Shown here piece after piece: positions 1-8,366 of a stretch of DNA of 64,000 nt; positions within the stretch are counted from its first letter, which is position 1; every line of letters begins with the position of its first letter. The stretch covers positions 248,001 to 312,000 of the forward strand of contig NZ_QOIN01000046.1 in NCBI RefSeq assembly GCF_003323715.1. Reading direction: 5' to 3'. Under the pieces are notes generated by a model, which saw nothing but the letters and a program-made list of their open reading frames with translations, searched no databases and was not told the origin of the DNA. The position numbers and the translations under genes were made by a program. Origin of the DNA: Streptomyces diacarni. GTDB taxonomy: Bacteria > Actinomycetota > Actinomycetes > Streptomycetales > Streptomycetaceae.

Positions 1-780
1 GACGGCGTGCTCACCGCCGCCGGAACCAGGAAGATCAAGGTAGGCGGCCGGTCGGTGAACGTGTCCTGCTCCGGTGCTTTCGCGGAAGGCAAGCCGGTCA
101 TCGTCCTCCTGCACGGAGGCGGCGACAGTCTGCAGAAGATGGCCGGGCTCCAGAAGAAGCTGAGCGGCAGGAACCGCGTCTGTTCCTACGACCGGCTCGG
201 TGCGGGTGCCAGCGACAAGCCGGACGGGCCGCAGACCCTCGACAGCACCGGAAAGGTGCTGACCGGCGTGATCGAGCGGGTGTCCGGGGACGCTCCGGTC
301 GTCCTCGGCGGGCACTCGCTGGGCGGGCTGATCGCTGCCCGGTACGCGGGCGACAACCAGGACAGGGTGGCGGGGCTGGTGCTGATGGACGCCACCTCGC
401 CGACGCAGAAGGCGGATCTCACCGAGGCGGTACCCGAGTCGGCCACCGGCCCGGGCGCCGAGTTGCGCGACCAGACACTCGCGGTTCTGGGCGGAAAGAA
501 CCCCGAGCAACTCACGGTCCGCGACGGGAAGGTCCGCTCCGCCGGTGACATCCCCGTGGAGGTGGTCAAACACGGGAAGCGGTACCTGGCAAAGGTGCCC
601 GAGTACGGCGCTGCTATGGAGCGGGCGTGGTCCGAGGGGCAGCGCAAGTGGCTCGCGGTCTCCAGCCGCAGCAAGCTGAGCACCGCCGAGAACAGCGAGC
701 ACTACATCTACCTCGACCAGCCGGACGTCGCGGTCAGGGCGCTGCAGCGCGTCACCTCGCAGGCCGCGGACCGCGCGTAG
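1..780 (+). CDS. Alpha/beta hydrolase, 5' end outside window
   Basis: The frame is open from base 1, so the true start lies upstream; the first in-window start codon is GTG at 7. The fold shows an oxyanion-type LLHGGGD near residue 35, the nucleophile elbow GGHSLGG near residue 103 (Ser nucleophile), an Asp in LMDATSP, and a C-terminal SEHYIYLDQP that fits the catalytic His. This is the layout of serine alpha/beta hydrolases. The missing N-terminus might hold a signal peptide, which cannot be judged here. The substrate is unknown; esterase, lipase or haloperoxidase-like activity are all possible. Confidence 0.85.
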   Translation, partial: DGVLTAAGTRKIKVGGRSVNVSCSGAFAEGKPVIVLLHGGGDSLQKMAGLQKKLSGRNRVCSYDRLGAGASDKPDGPQTLDSTGKVLTGVIERVSGDAPVVLGGHSLGGLIAARYAGDNQDRVAGLVLMDATSPTQKADLTEAVPESATGPGAELRDQTLAVLGGKNPEQLTVRDGKVRSAGDIPVEVVKHGKRYLAKVPEYGAAMERAWSEGQRKWLAVSSRSKLSTAENSEHYIYLDQPDVAVRALQRVTSQAADRA

Positions 781-884
781 GCCCGGGTGGGTACAGGCGC
801 GCGGGCACAGTCGGGTCCGCGCACAGGCGGAGCGCACGGACGTGCACGGCGGACGGTGCGGCGCTGACCGTCCCGAAGGAGGCC

Positions 885-910
885 GCCCTCCCCGCGTGTT
901 CGGGGAGGGC
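885..910. terminator. Intergenic hairpin
   Basis: A perfect 10-bp stem (GCCCTCCCCG / CGGGGAGGGC) with a 6-nt loop lies 105 bp past the hydrolase stop. It has no T-tract, as is usual for Streptomyces terminators. The rest of 781-1040 shows nothing else recognisable apart from the strong ribosome binding site of the next gene. Confidence 0.6.
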
Positions 911-1040
911 GTTGTCCCTCGTGCGAGCTACACGGAGGCCCCGCAAGTGTCCACCGCGTGGTGACGCCCGCGGAGCGTCGGATCCGTAGCGTTCCGGAAC
1001 AGCGTGCCGGCTCGGCGGCGGTTTGGGAGAAGGGGTTTTC

Positions 1041-1976
1041 ATGAGAGTGGTATGGCAGCTTCTGGTGGTCGCGGCGGTCGCGTTGGCGGGCGGCCAGGTG
1101 ATCGCCGGGGTACAGGAGGACGACCCCTGGCTCACGTTCGCGGTCGGCCTCTCGTCGGCCGCGCTCGCGCTCCTCGCGTACGCGTGGGTGGTGCGCAGGA
1201 GCGAGCACCGGCCGGTGGTGGAGGTGGCCGTGAAAGGGGCCGCGCCCGCGCTCGGCCTGGGGGCGCTGGTCGGCGTCGCGGTGTTCGGGCTCGTCGTCCT
1301 GCAACTGGCCACCAACGGGTACTACGAGATCGAGGGCCGGGGTTCGACGACCGGGGCGATAGGGCTCGTCGGGTTCATGGCGGCCGCTGCCGTGACGGAG
1401 GAACTGCTCTTCCGCGGCGTCCTGTTCCGGATCATCGAGGAACGCACCGGGACCTGGATCGCGATGGCGGCGACGGCCGTGCTGTTCGGCGCATACCACT
1501 TGGCCAACCCGGACGCGACGTTGTGGGGTGCGCTCGCCGTCGCCATCGAGGCCGGGGGCATGCTCACGGCCGCGTACATCGCCACGCGGAACCTGTGGGT
1601 GCCGATCGGTGTGCACTTCGGCTGGAACTTCGCCGCGGCCGGCATCTTCAGCAGCGTGGTCTCCGGAAACGGCGCGAACCAGGGGCTGTTGGAGACCACG
1701 GCGTCCGGCCCCGAGCTCGTCACCGGTGGCGACTTCGGCCTCGAGGGCAGCGTGTTCTCGGTGCTGTTCTGCGCGCTGGCGACGCTCGCGTTCCTCCTGC
1801 TGGCCCGCCGCCGCGGTCACCTGGTCTCCCGCCGCCGGTGCGTGGAGGAGCGCGCGAAGCGGCGTGCGGGCGAGCGCGCGGAGGGGCGCTCGGAAGAGCC
1901 CGCGGCGGAGCGCGCGGAGGGGCGTGCCGACTCGGGCGCGGGGCAGGCCGAGGCCCCCAGTACACTTCCCCGGTGA
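1041..1976 (+). CDS. CPBP family intramembrane metalloprotease
   Basis: ATG at 1041 follows GGGAGAAGGGG at good spacing, so I prefer it to the TTG at 1023. The protein is multi-pass. The Abi/CPBP signature is complete: TEELLFRGVLF (EExxxR) near residue 115, HLANP near 155 and a third-helix HFGWN near 193. CPBP proteins are Rce1-like membrane endopeptidases, linked to prenyl-protein processing in eukaryotes and to bacteriocin immunity in some bacteria. The last 45 residues are an Arg/Glu-rich tail with imperfect RAEGR repeats, probably cytoplasmic. The stop overlaps the next start by 3 bp, indicating co-transcription with the two-component system. Confidence 0.85.
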   Translation: MRVVWQLLVVAAVALAGGQVIAGVQEDDPWLTFAVGLSSAALALLAYAWVVRRSEHRPVVEVAVKGAAPALGLGALVGVAVFGLVVLQLATNGYYEIEGRGSTTGAIGLVGFMAAAAVTEELLFRGVLFRIIEERTGTWIAMAATAVLFGAYHLANPDATLWGALAVAIEAGGMLTAAYIATRNLWVPIGVHFGWNFAAAGIFSSVVSGNGANQGLLETTASGPELVTGGDFGLEGSVFSVLFCALATLAFLLLARRRGHLVSRRRCVEERAKRRAGERAEGRSEEPAAERAEGRADSGAGQAEAPSTLPR

Positions 1977-3151
1977 TCAGTTCTCGGCTGGTCCCTCAGC
2001 TGTGGCGCCGTCTCGACGTCGTGGTGCGGGATCTCCCGCTCGCGCTGCTGCTTCTCGTCCCGTCGTTCGTGCCGGCGTTCCACAGTCACGGGACGCAGCT
2101 GGGTGGTCTGCCGACCCGCCCCTTCGAGGCGCTGACCGTGGTGGCGATCTGCCTGCAGTGTCTTCCGCTCGCGGTGCGGCGGCGGTGGCCTTTCACCTGT
2201 CTCGCCGTGGCTTTCGCCGGCTTCGCCGTCGACCAGCTTCTCGGGTACCACACGCTCGCCGGTACGGGGCTGTCCTTCGCGCTGCTGAGCGCGGCCGCCC
2301 ATCTGGAGCGGCACCGGCGTGCCACCGTGCTCTTCTTCTCCGTGGCGTACGTGCCGCTGGCCCTCGCCCTCTTCCGGCTGGGCACGGAGGGGCTGGAGGA
2401 GTTCGTGGCGTTCTATCTGGCGTGCGCCCTGGTGTGGGGGATCGGTACCTGGTGGCGCTCCACGCGCAAAGCCGAGGCCGAACGCCGTCTCCGGGTGGCG
2501 GAGGAGACCCGTACCGCCGAACGGGCGCGTATCGCCCGCGAGTTGCACGACGTGGTGACGCACCACGTGACGGCGATGGTGGTGCAGGCCGAGGCGGCGC
2601 GCTATCTGACGGCGGCGCCCGACCGCCTCGACCAGGCGCTCACCGCCACCACCGACACCGGTCGGCGCGCCCTCACCGACCTGCGGCACCTCCTCGACCT
2701 GCTCAACCCCGACCACGGTGCCGACACCGGAGGGCCTGCCGACCGTGCCGACGCCAGGACGCCACCGGTGGGCCGGCTCCTCACGCTCGTCGAGCAGACG
2801 CGCCGGGCCGGCCAGCCGGTGGAGTTCACCGAGGAGGGGACGCCCGCTGAGTCGACCGGAAGCGCCGATCTGGTGGCCTACCGGGTCGTTCAGGAGGCTT
2901 TGACGAACGCCCTCAAGCACGCTCACGGGGGCCGCACCTCGGTCCAGGTGCGGCATGGCGCGCGGGAGATCGTCGTGGAGGTCGGCACGGACGGGTCCGG
3001 TGCGCGGGCCGGCTCTCCCGGCGGGAGCGGCCGGGGCCTGGCCGGGCTCCGGGAGCGGGTCGACGTCCTGGGCGGTGACTTCAGCGCCGGCCGGCAGCGC
3101 GGGGGCCGTTTCGTCGTACGGGCACGCATACCCGCGCGGAGCCTGTCGTGA
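1973..3151 (+). CDS. NarL-type sensor histidine kinase
   Basis: The GTG start at 1973 sits in a GTGA overlap with the CPBP stop, indicating translational coupling; a frame open further upstream is only antecedent sequence. About 392 residues: an N-terminal membrane sensor of four to five helices (residues 15-155), a short linker, then a HisKA_3 dimerisation domain with RIARELHDVVTHH (phosphorylated His) and an HATPase domain with LTNALKHA (N box) and GRGLAGLRERV (G box). It lacks a large extracellular domain, so a membrane or intramembrane cue is likely. Its partner is the response regulator immediately downstream. Confidence 0.92.
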   Translation: MISSRLVPQLWRRLDVVVRDLPLALLLLVPSFVPAFHSHGTQLGGLPTRPFEALTVVAICLQCLPLAVRRRWPFTCLAVAFAGFAVDQLLGYHTLAGTGLSFALLSAAAHLERHRRATVLFFSVAYVPLALALFRLGTEGLEEFVAFYLACALVWGIGTWWRSTRKAEAERRLRVAEETRTAERARIARELHDVVTHHVTAMVVQAEAARYLTAAPDRLDQALTATTDTGRRALTDLRHLLDLLNPDHGADTGGPADRADARTPPVGRLLTLVEQTRRAGQPVEFTEEGTPAESTGSADLVAYRVVQEALTNALKHAHGGRTSVQVRHGAREIVVEVGTDGSGARAGSPGGSGRGLAGLRERVDVLGGDFSAGRQRGGRFVVRARIPARSLS

Positions 3152-3807
3152 CGGCGCCGGTCCGGGTCCTCGTCTGTGACGACCAGGTGCTGGTCCGTAC
3201 CGGGCTGGTGACGATCATCGACGCCCAGCCCGACCTGGAGGTGGCGGGTGAGTGCGGTGACGGGCGGACCGCGGTCGACCTCGTCGGCCGGCTGCGCCCC
3301 GACGTCGTCGTGATGGACGTACGCATGCCGGTGCTCGACGGCATAGAGGCGACCCGCCTGCTGGCCGGCGCCGGGGTGGAGCACCCCGTCAAGGTGCTCG
3401 TGGTGACGACGTTCAATCTCGACGCGTACGTGTACGAGGCGCTGCGCGCGGGGGCGAGCGGGTTCCTGCTCAAGGAGGCACCGCCCGCCCAGCTGCTGCA
3501 CGGGATCCGCACCGTGGCGACGGGTGCGGCGCTGCTGGATCCCGAGGTGACGCGTCAGCTCGTGGGCAGGTACGCCGCCCGCATCCGGCCCGCCGAGGGA
3601 GCCGGGGACGACACCCCGCTGACCCCGCGCGAGCTCCAGGTGCTCCGGCTCATCGCGGACGGCCTCTCCAACAGCGAGATCGCCGCGGCGCTGCTGCTGA
3701 GTCAGGAGACGGTCAAGACCTTCGTCTCCCGCATCCTGACCAAGCTCGGTCTCCGCGACCGCGTCCAGGCGGTCGTCTACGCCTACCGGCGTGGCCTGGT
3801 GACCTGA
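3148..3807 (+). CDS. NarL/FixJ family response regulator
   Basis: The GTG at 3148 overlaps the kinase stop (GTGA). The receiver domain has the acidic pair in VLVCDDQ, the phosphorylated Asp in VVMDVRMP near residue 54, Thr in VVTTF and Lys in LLKEA. The C-terminal LuxR-type helix-turn-helix is LTPRELQVLRLIADG to KLGLRDR. It completes the CPBP-kinase-regulator operon; the membrane protease could be a target or part of the signal. The regulated genes are unknown. Confidence 0.93.
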   Translation: MTAPVRVLVCDDQVLVRTGLVTIIDAQPDLEVAGECGDGRTAVDLVGRLRPDVVVMDVRMPVLDGIEATRLLAGAGVEHPVKVLVVTTFNLDAYVYEALRAGASGFLLKEAPPAQLLHGIRTVATGAALLDPEVTRQLVGRYAARIRPAEGAGDDTPLTPRELQVLRLIADGLSNSEIAAALLLSQETVKTFVSRILTKLGLRDRVQAVVYAYRRGLVT

Positions 3808-3817
3808 CGGGGGCCCC

Positions 3818-3840
3818 GGCGGCCCCGTCGGCGGGCCGCC
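3818..3840. terminator. Terminator after two-component operon
   Basis: Perfect 8-bp GC stem (GGCGGCCC / GGGCCGCC) with a 7-nt loop, 10 bp after the regulator stop. The remainder up to 3993 shows no gene. Confidence 0.55.
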
Positions 3841-3993
3841 GTCCTCGTCGGCGGGCCGGTGGGCGATGGCCTGCCCGGTGCGTCGCGCTCCCCGTGACGC
3901 CGTGTCAGGCCGACAGCCTCCGGGTTCTCTGGTCTGCTGGTCTCCTGGTTTTGAAGAGGCCCGCGAAGGGCGCGCGGCGGTGAAGGGAGCGGT

Positions 3994-4404
3994 ATGGCGG
4001 CCGGCAGACATGTCAGACGCGTAGGGACACTCGTGGGCGGGGGGCTGCTGCTGCTCGTCGGGGTGGCGCTCCTCGTCCTGCCGGGCCCTGGACTGCTGCT
4101 CGTCTTCGCCGGTCTGGTGGTCCTCGCCCGGGAGTTTCCCGGTCTGAACCGGTATGTCGAGCCCGTGCGGGACAGGGCGCTCCAGGCCGCGGAGGAGAGC
4201 GTCTCCTCACCGCTGCGGCTGGCGGGGTCCGCCCTCGCCGCGCTGGCCCTGATGGCGGCGGGGGTGGCCTGGGGGCTCGTGCCCGACCTCCCCTTCGGCG
4301 GCTGGAGCACGGGGTCCGGTCTGATCCTCGCGGGCTTCATCCTGGTGGGGCTGCTGGTCTGGAGCCGCCGCCGGGTCACCGCGCAACGGGCGTCGCGCCG
4401 GTGA
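3994..4404 (+). CDS. PGPGW-type transmembrane protein
   Basis: Small membrane protein of 136 residues starting with ATG after GAAGGGAG. Residues 10-45 form two closely spaced hydrophobic segments around LVLPGPGLLL, the signature of the PGPGW family (helix, Pro-Gly turn, helix), followed by AREFPGLNRY. A second hydrophobic pair covers residues 68-125, and the C-terminus is Arg-rich. Members are common in actinobacteria and have no established function. It is transcribed alone. Confidence 0.8.
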   Translation: MAAGRHVRRVGTLVGGGLLLLVGVALLVLPGPGLLLVFAGLVVLAREFPGLNRYVEPVRDRALQAAEESVSSPLRLAGSALAALALMAAGVAWGLVPDLPFGGWSTGSGLILAGFILVGLLVWSRRRVTAQRASRR

Positions 4405-4633
4405 GGCGCGCTCGCCCCGCCCGGCTGAGGCCGCATGGCGGCGCGCACCGTGCGACTGTGCAGCTGCGACGGGAAACGTCGTGATTGTGCAGGTAGAGGC
4501 GGGTGGAGGGGTGGCGTATCGTCCTCGGATGTTGCCAACTTGTTCATACAGGTGACTTCCCTGGACGGGGTTCTTCTTGACAGACTCCGTTGACTCGCAC
4601 GTTTTCGCACACCCTTGTGAGGTCAGCAGACAG

Positions 4634-6694
4634 ATGCCAGCACTCAACCGCCGCAGGTTCCTCCAGATCGCCGGTGCCACCGCGGGCTTCTCCACCCTGT
4701 CCGGCAGCATCCAGCGCGCCGCCGCGATCCCCGCGGCCCGCCGCTCGGGCAGCATCGACGACGTCGAGCACATCGTCGTGCTGATGCAGGAGAACCGGTC
4801 CTTCGACCACTACTTCGGCTCCCTGCGCGGTGTGCGCGGCTTCGGCGACCCCCGGCCCATGGCGCCCACGGGCAAGAAGTCGGTGTGGCACCAGTCGGAC
4901 GGCTCCAAGGACGTGCTGCCGTACCACCCGGACGCCGAGAACCTGGGCATGCAGTTCATCGCCGGCCTCAACCACGACTGGGCGGGCGGGCACCAGGCCT
5001 GGAACGAGGGCAAGTACGACCAGTGGATTCCGGCCAAGGGGCCCGGCACCATGGCCTACCTGACCCGCGAGGACATCCCCTTCCACTACGCACTCGCCGA
5101 CGCCTTCACCGTCTGCGACTCCTACCACTGCTCGATGATCGGGGCGACCGACCCGAACCGCTACTACATGTGGACGGGGCACGCGGGCAACGACGGCGAG
5201 GGCGGCGGCCCGGTCCTCGGCAACGAGGAGGCCGGCTACGGCTGGACGACGTACCCCGAGCGGCTGGAGCAGGCGGGCATCTCCTGGAAGATCTACCAGG
5301 ACATCGGCGACGGCCTGAACGAGGACGGTGGCTGGGGCTGGATCGAGGACGCCTACCGCGGCAACTACGGGGACAACTCGCTGCTGTGGTTCACCAAGTA
5401 CCAGGACGCCAAGCCGGGCGACCCCCTCTACGACAAGGCCCGCACCGGGACCGAAGCCAAGAAGGGCGACGGCTTCTTCGACATCCTCAGGGCCGACGTG
5501 CAGTCCGGCAAGCTGCCGCAGATCTCCTGGATCGCCTCGCCCGAGGCGTTCACCGAGCACCCGAACTTCCCCGCCAACTACGGCGCCTGGTACATCTCGC
5601 AGGTCCTCGACGCGCTCACCTCCAACCCGGACGTGTGGGCGAAGACCGCGCTGTTCATCACCTATGACGAGAACGACGGCTACTTCGACCACGTCGTCCC
5701 CGCCTACCCGCCGGCCTCGAACGCGCAGGGCCGCTCCACCGTCACCACCGAACTCGACACCTACACCGGTGGCCTCGCCGGCTACGAGCCCGGCCCCTAC
5801 GGCCTCGGCCAGCGGGTGCCCATGCTCGTCGTCTCCCCGTGGAGCACCGGCGGCTACGCCTGCTCCGAACTGTTCGACCACACCTCGATCATCCGCTTCA
5901 TGGAGCGCCGCTTCGGCGTGCACGAGCCGCACATCTCGCCCTGGCGCCGTGCCCTGTGCGGCGATCTGACCTCGGCGTTCGACTTCGGACTCAAGGAGAC
6001 AGAACCGGCGTCGCTGCCCGGCACCGACGCCTACGAGCCGCCGGACAAGGAGCGGCACGACTCGTACGTGCCCAAGCCCCCGGCCGAGCCGGTGCTGCCC
6101 AAGCAGGAGCCGGGCTCCCGCCCGACCCGGCCGCTGCCCTACGCGCCGCTGGTGGACGGCTCGGCGCAGGTCGCCGACGGGAAGTTCACGCTCACCTTCA
6201 GCGGCGGCGAGCAGGCCGGTGCCTTCTTCCTGGTCACCTCCGCCAACCGCACCGACGGCCCCTGGACCTACACCACCGAGGCGGGCAAGAAGCTGTCCGA
6301 CACGTGGAACGCGGCCTACTCCGAGGGCGCCTACGACCTGACGGTGCACGGTCCCGGCGGTTTCCTGCGCACCTTCACGGGGCCCGCCGACAAGGCCGGG
6401 CCCGAGGTCACCGCCCGCCACCTGGGCGAGAGCGGCGACATCGAGCTGACCCTGACGAACGACGGGGCAGAGGACCGCGATGTGACGGTCGCCAACGCCT
6501 ACGGCGGCGCGAAGGAGACCCACCGGGTGCGGGCCGGCGCGCGGGTCGTCCGGACGGTGAGCCTGCGCGCCACCAAGCGCTGGTACGACCTGTCGGTCAC
6601 CACCGACACCGACGACGCGTGGCTGCGCCGGCTCGCCGGACACGTCGAGACGGGGGAGCCCGGCGTCAGCGACCCGGCCACCCTCACGGACTGA
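4634..6694 (+). CDS. Phosphocholine-specific phospholipase C, Tat-exported
   Basis: ATG at 4634 gives a protein of 686 residues with an immediate twin-arginine signal (NRRRFLQIAGA); the frame also has an upstream TTG at 4577 that would bury this signal, so I reject it. The phosphoesterase domain begins with IVVLMQENRSFDHYFG and carries DPNRYYMWTGH, FITYDENDGYFDHV and the late MLVVSPW. These are hallmarks of the PlcC/AcpA phosphoesterase family, with two small C-terminal beta domains from about residue 510. It is expected to release phosphocholine from phosphatidylcholine or sphingomyelin outside the cell. Its 3' end overlaps the convergent ligase gene by 11 bp. Confidence 0.9.
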   Translation: MPALNRRRFLQIAGATAGFSTLSGSIQRAAAIPAARRSGSIDDVEHIVVLMQENRSFDHYFGSLRGVRGFGDPRPMAPTGKKSVWHQSDGSKDVLPYHPDAENLGMQFIAGLNHDWAGGHQAWNEGKYDQWIPAKGPGTMAYLTREDIPFHYALADAFTVCDSYHCSMIGATDPNRYYMWTGHAGNDGEGGGPVLGNEEAGYGWTTYPERLEQAGISWKIYQDIGDGLNEDGGWGWIEDAYRGNYGDNSLLWFTKYQDAKPGDPLYDKARTGTEAKKGDGFFDILRADVQSGKLPQISWIASPEAFTEHPNFPANYGAWYISQVLDALTSNPDVWAKTALFITYDENDGYFDHVVPAYPPASNAQGRSTVTTELDTYTGGLAGYEPGPYGLGQRVPMLVVSPWSTGGYACSELFDHTSIIRFMERRFGVHEPHISPWRRALCGDLTSAFDFGLKETEPASLPGTDAYEPPDKERHDSYVPKPPAEPVLPKQEPGSRPTRPLPYAPLVDGSAQVADGKFTLTFSGGEQAGAFFLVTSANRTDGPWTYTTEAGKKLSDTWNAAYSEGAYDLTVHGPGGFLRTFTGPADKAGPEVTARHLGESGDIELTLTNDGAEDRDVTVANAYGGAKETHRVRAGARVVRTVSLRATKRWYDLSVTTDTDDAWLRRLAGHVETGEPGVSDPATLTD

Positions 6695-8366
6695 CCGGCG
6701 CGTGAGCGGCCGGCTCGGCCCTGCCGGTGGAGGACGCCGCGGCCGTCCCGGCGAGGGTGGTGCGGCAGACCTTGCCGGTGGGGCCGAGCGGCATGTGCTC
6801 CACCAGGAGGAGCCTTTCGGGGAGCTTCCGGCGCTCCAGGCCGCGCTCGTCCTCCAGATAGGAGGTGAGCGCGGCCAGTGTCAGGGGAGCGGGCCGGGCG
6901 CAGGGCGCCTGCCGCACGCAGGCGCACAGGCGTTCGCCCAGTTCCGGGTCCGGCACACCGACACACGCCACCTCGGCCACCGCGGGATGGCCGCCGAGCT
7001 CCCGCTCCACCTCGGCGGGGCTGATGTTGTAGCCGCCGCGCACGACGATCTGCTTGAGACGCCCGAGAACGTGCAACCGCCCTTCGGCGTCCAGCCGGCC
7101 CAGGTCGCCGGTGCGCACCCAGCCGTCGTCCGTGCGGTAGCGGGCGTCCTGATCGGGCCCCGCCACATGGCTCAGCGGGGTCATCGGGCCGCGGGCCAGG
7201 ATCTCGCCCGACCGCCCGGCGGGCAGGGACAGCGCGCTGCCGCCGGGTTCGGCGACGCGGATCTCGGCGACGGCCGGGTCGGGCGTTCCGGCGCAGGTGG
7301 GCCCGCCGCCGTCGCCGCAGGACGTGTGGCAGTTCACCCCGTCGGAGGAGCCGTAGACCGTCAGAACGCGGCGGCCGAAGCGGGCGCGGCACGCCTCGGC
7401 GGTCGCCCCGGGCAGCGCGGCCCCGCTGGAGACGAGAGCCCGCAGCCCTGCGACGTCCTCCCCGGGCATCCGGGGCAGGTCGGCCAGCCGCCGCAGCATC
7501 GCCGGAACCCCGAACACATGGGTGGGGCGGTGCGCGATCAGCATGCGGAGGGCCGCCGCCGCGTCGAAGCCGTCCTGGAGCAGCATCGTGCCGCCGAGCG
7601 CGGCGAGCGTGACATAGCTGCCGAGCGAACCGAACGACGAGGCCAGCGAGACGAGCAGCAGGTTGCGCATCGGCTCCGTACCGTCGTGCAGGGCCCGCAC
7701 GTAGGAGGCGCGCCCGCCCGCCATGGCGTTGTGCGAGTAGGCCACCATCTTCGGTTCGGCTTCCGAGCCCGAGGAGACGAGGAGCCGGACGGGCGCCTCG
7801 GGATCGTGCGTACGGGGCCGGAAGTCAGTGCGGGCCGCGTCCGTCAGCGACTCCGCGCAACGCGGTCCTTCGCCGGCTTCGCCGCAGGTGAAGAGCGTCT
7901 CCAGGTACGGCAGTCCGGCGCTCGGCACCGCGTCCCGCTCCCGCGCCACGACCAGGGCGCGGGCCCGCGAGCGCGCCAGCAGACCGGCCGGGCCCAGGCT
8001 GCCGTGCCCCGGCGGATAGGGCAGGGCGACCGCGCCGACGGCCGCCACGGCCAGCTCCGCCGCCACCGCGGCCCGCCCGTTGGGCAGCCGCAGGGCGATG
8101 AGGTCGCCCGGGCCCAGCCCGTGCTCGGCCAGACGGGCGGCGAAGTGGCGGACGGTGGCGTCCAGCCCGGCATAGTCGACGGTGCCCGACGCGTCGACGA
8201 CGGCCGCTCTGCGGGGGTGGGCGCGTACGTGTGCGGAGAAGAGGGCGTACACGTCGCGGTCCGGGCACCACCCGCGCTCCACCCACGCGCGGCGGAGCGA
8301 GGCGGGGACCAGATCCCGCACGGGCACACCCGCGTTCGACGTCCATACGGCAGAGGCGGTCGTCAC
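6684..8366 (-). CDS. AMP-forming acyl-CoA synthetase (ligase A of the cluster)
   Basis: 560 residues from a GTG that overlaps the upstream CoA-transferase stop by 4 bp. ANL-superfamily motifs are clear: P-loop VSSGSEAEPK near 165 (a Glu/Ala-containing variant of the usual SGTTGxPK), YGSSDGVN near 335, the RTGDLGRLD hinge near 415 and the late Lys region PLGPTGKV. It resembles cyclohexanecarboxylate or long-chain acyl-CoA ligases more than NRPS adenylation domains, and no carrier protein is nearby. With the CoA-transferase upstream it probably activates a small acid to a thioester. It is the last gene of its operon. Confidence 0.88.
   Translation of the reverse strand: MTTASAVWTSNAGVPVRDLVPASLRRAWVERGWCPDRDVYALFSAHVRAHPRRAAVVDASGTVDYAGLDATVRHFAARLAEHGLGPGDLIALRLPNGRAAVAAELAVAAVGAVALPYPPGHGSLGPAGLLARSRARALVVARERDAVPSAGLPYLETLFTCGEAGEGPRCAESLTDAARTDFRPRTHDPEAPVRLLVSSGSEAEPKMVAYSHNAMAGGRASYVRALHDGTEPMRNLLLVSLASSFGSLGSYVTLAALGGTMLLQDGFDAAAALRMLIAHRPTHVFGVPAMLRRLADLPRMPGEDVAGLRALVSSGAALPGATAEACRARFGRRVLTVYGSSDGVNCHTSCGDGGGPTCAGTPDPAVAEIRVAEPGGSALSLPAGRSGEILARGPMTPLSHVAGPDQDARYRTDDGWVRTGDLGRLDAEGRLHVLGRLKQIVVRGGYNISPAEVERELGGHPAVAEVACVGVPDPELGERLCACVRQAPCARPAPLTLAALTSYLEDERGLERRKLPERLLLVEHMPLGPTGKVCRTTLAGTAAASSTGRAEPAAHAPVSP

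Noticed and set aside
4536..4560. Possible PHO box before phospholipase C (GTTCATACAGG)
   Set aside because: Only one 11-nt unit resembles the direct-repeat consensus and the next unit does not, so PhoP control is not supported by the sequence.
4577..4605. TTGACA as a -35 element or TTG as a start for phospholipase C
   Set aside because: No matching -10 is found at 16-18 bp, and a TTG start would place 19 residues before the Tat signal.
4544..6643. Long open frame antisense to the phospholipase C gene
   Set aside because: It mirrors the GC-rich third codon positions of a clearly real gene and encodes Val/Gly/Arg-rich sequence with no motifs. The same applies to long antisense frames over 6702-9470, 27925-30015 and 47545-50562.
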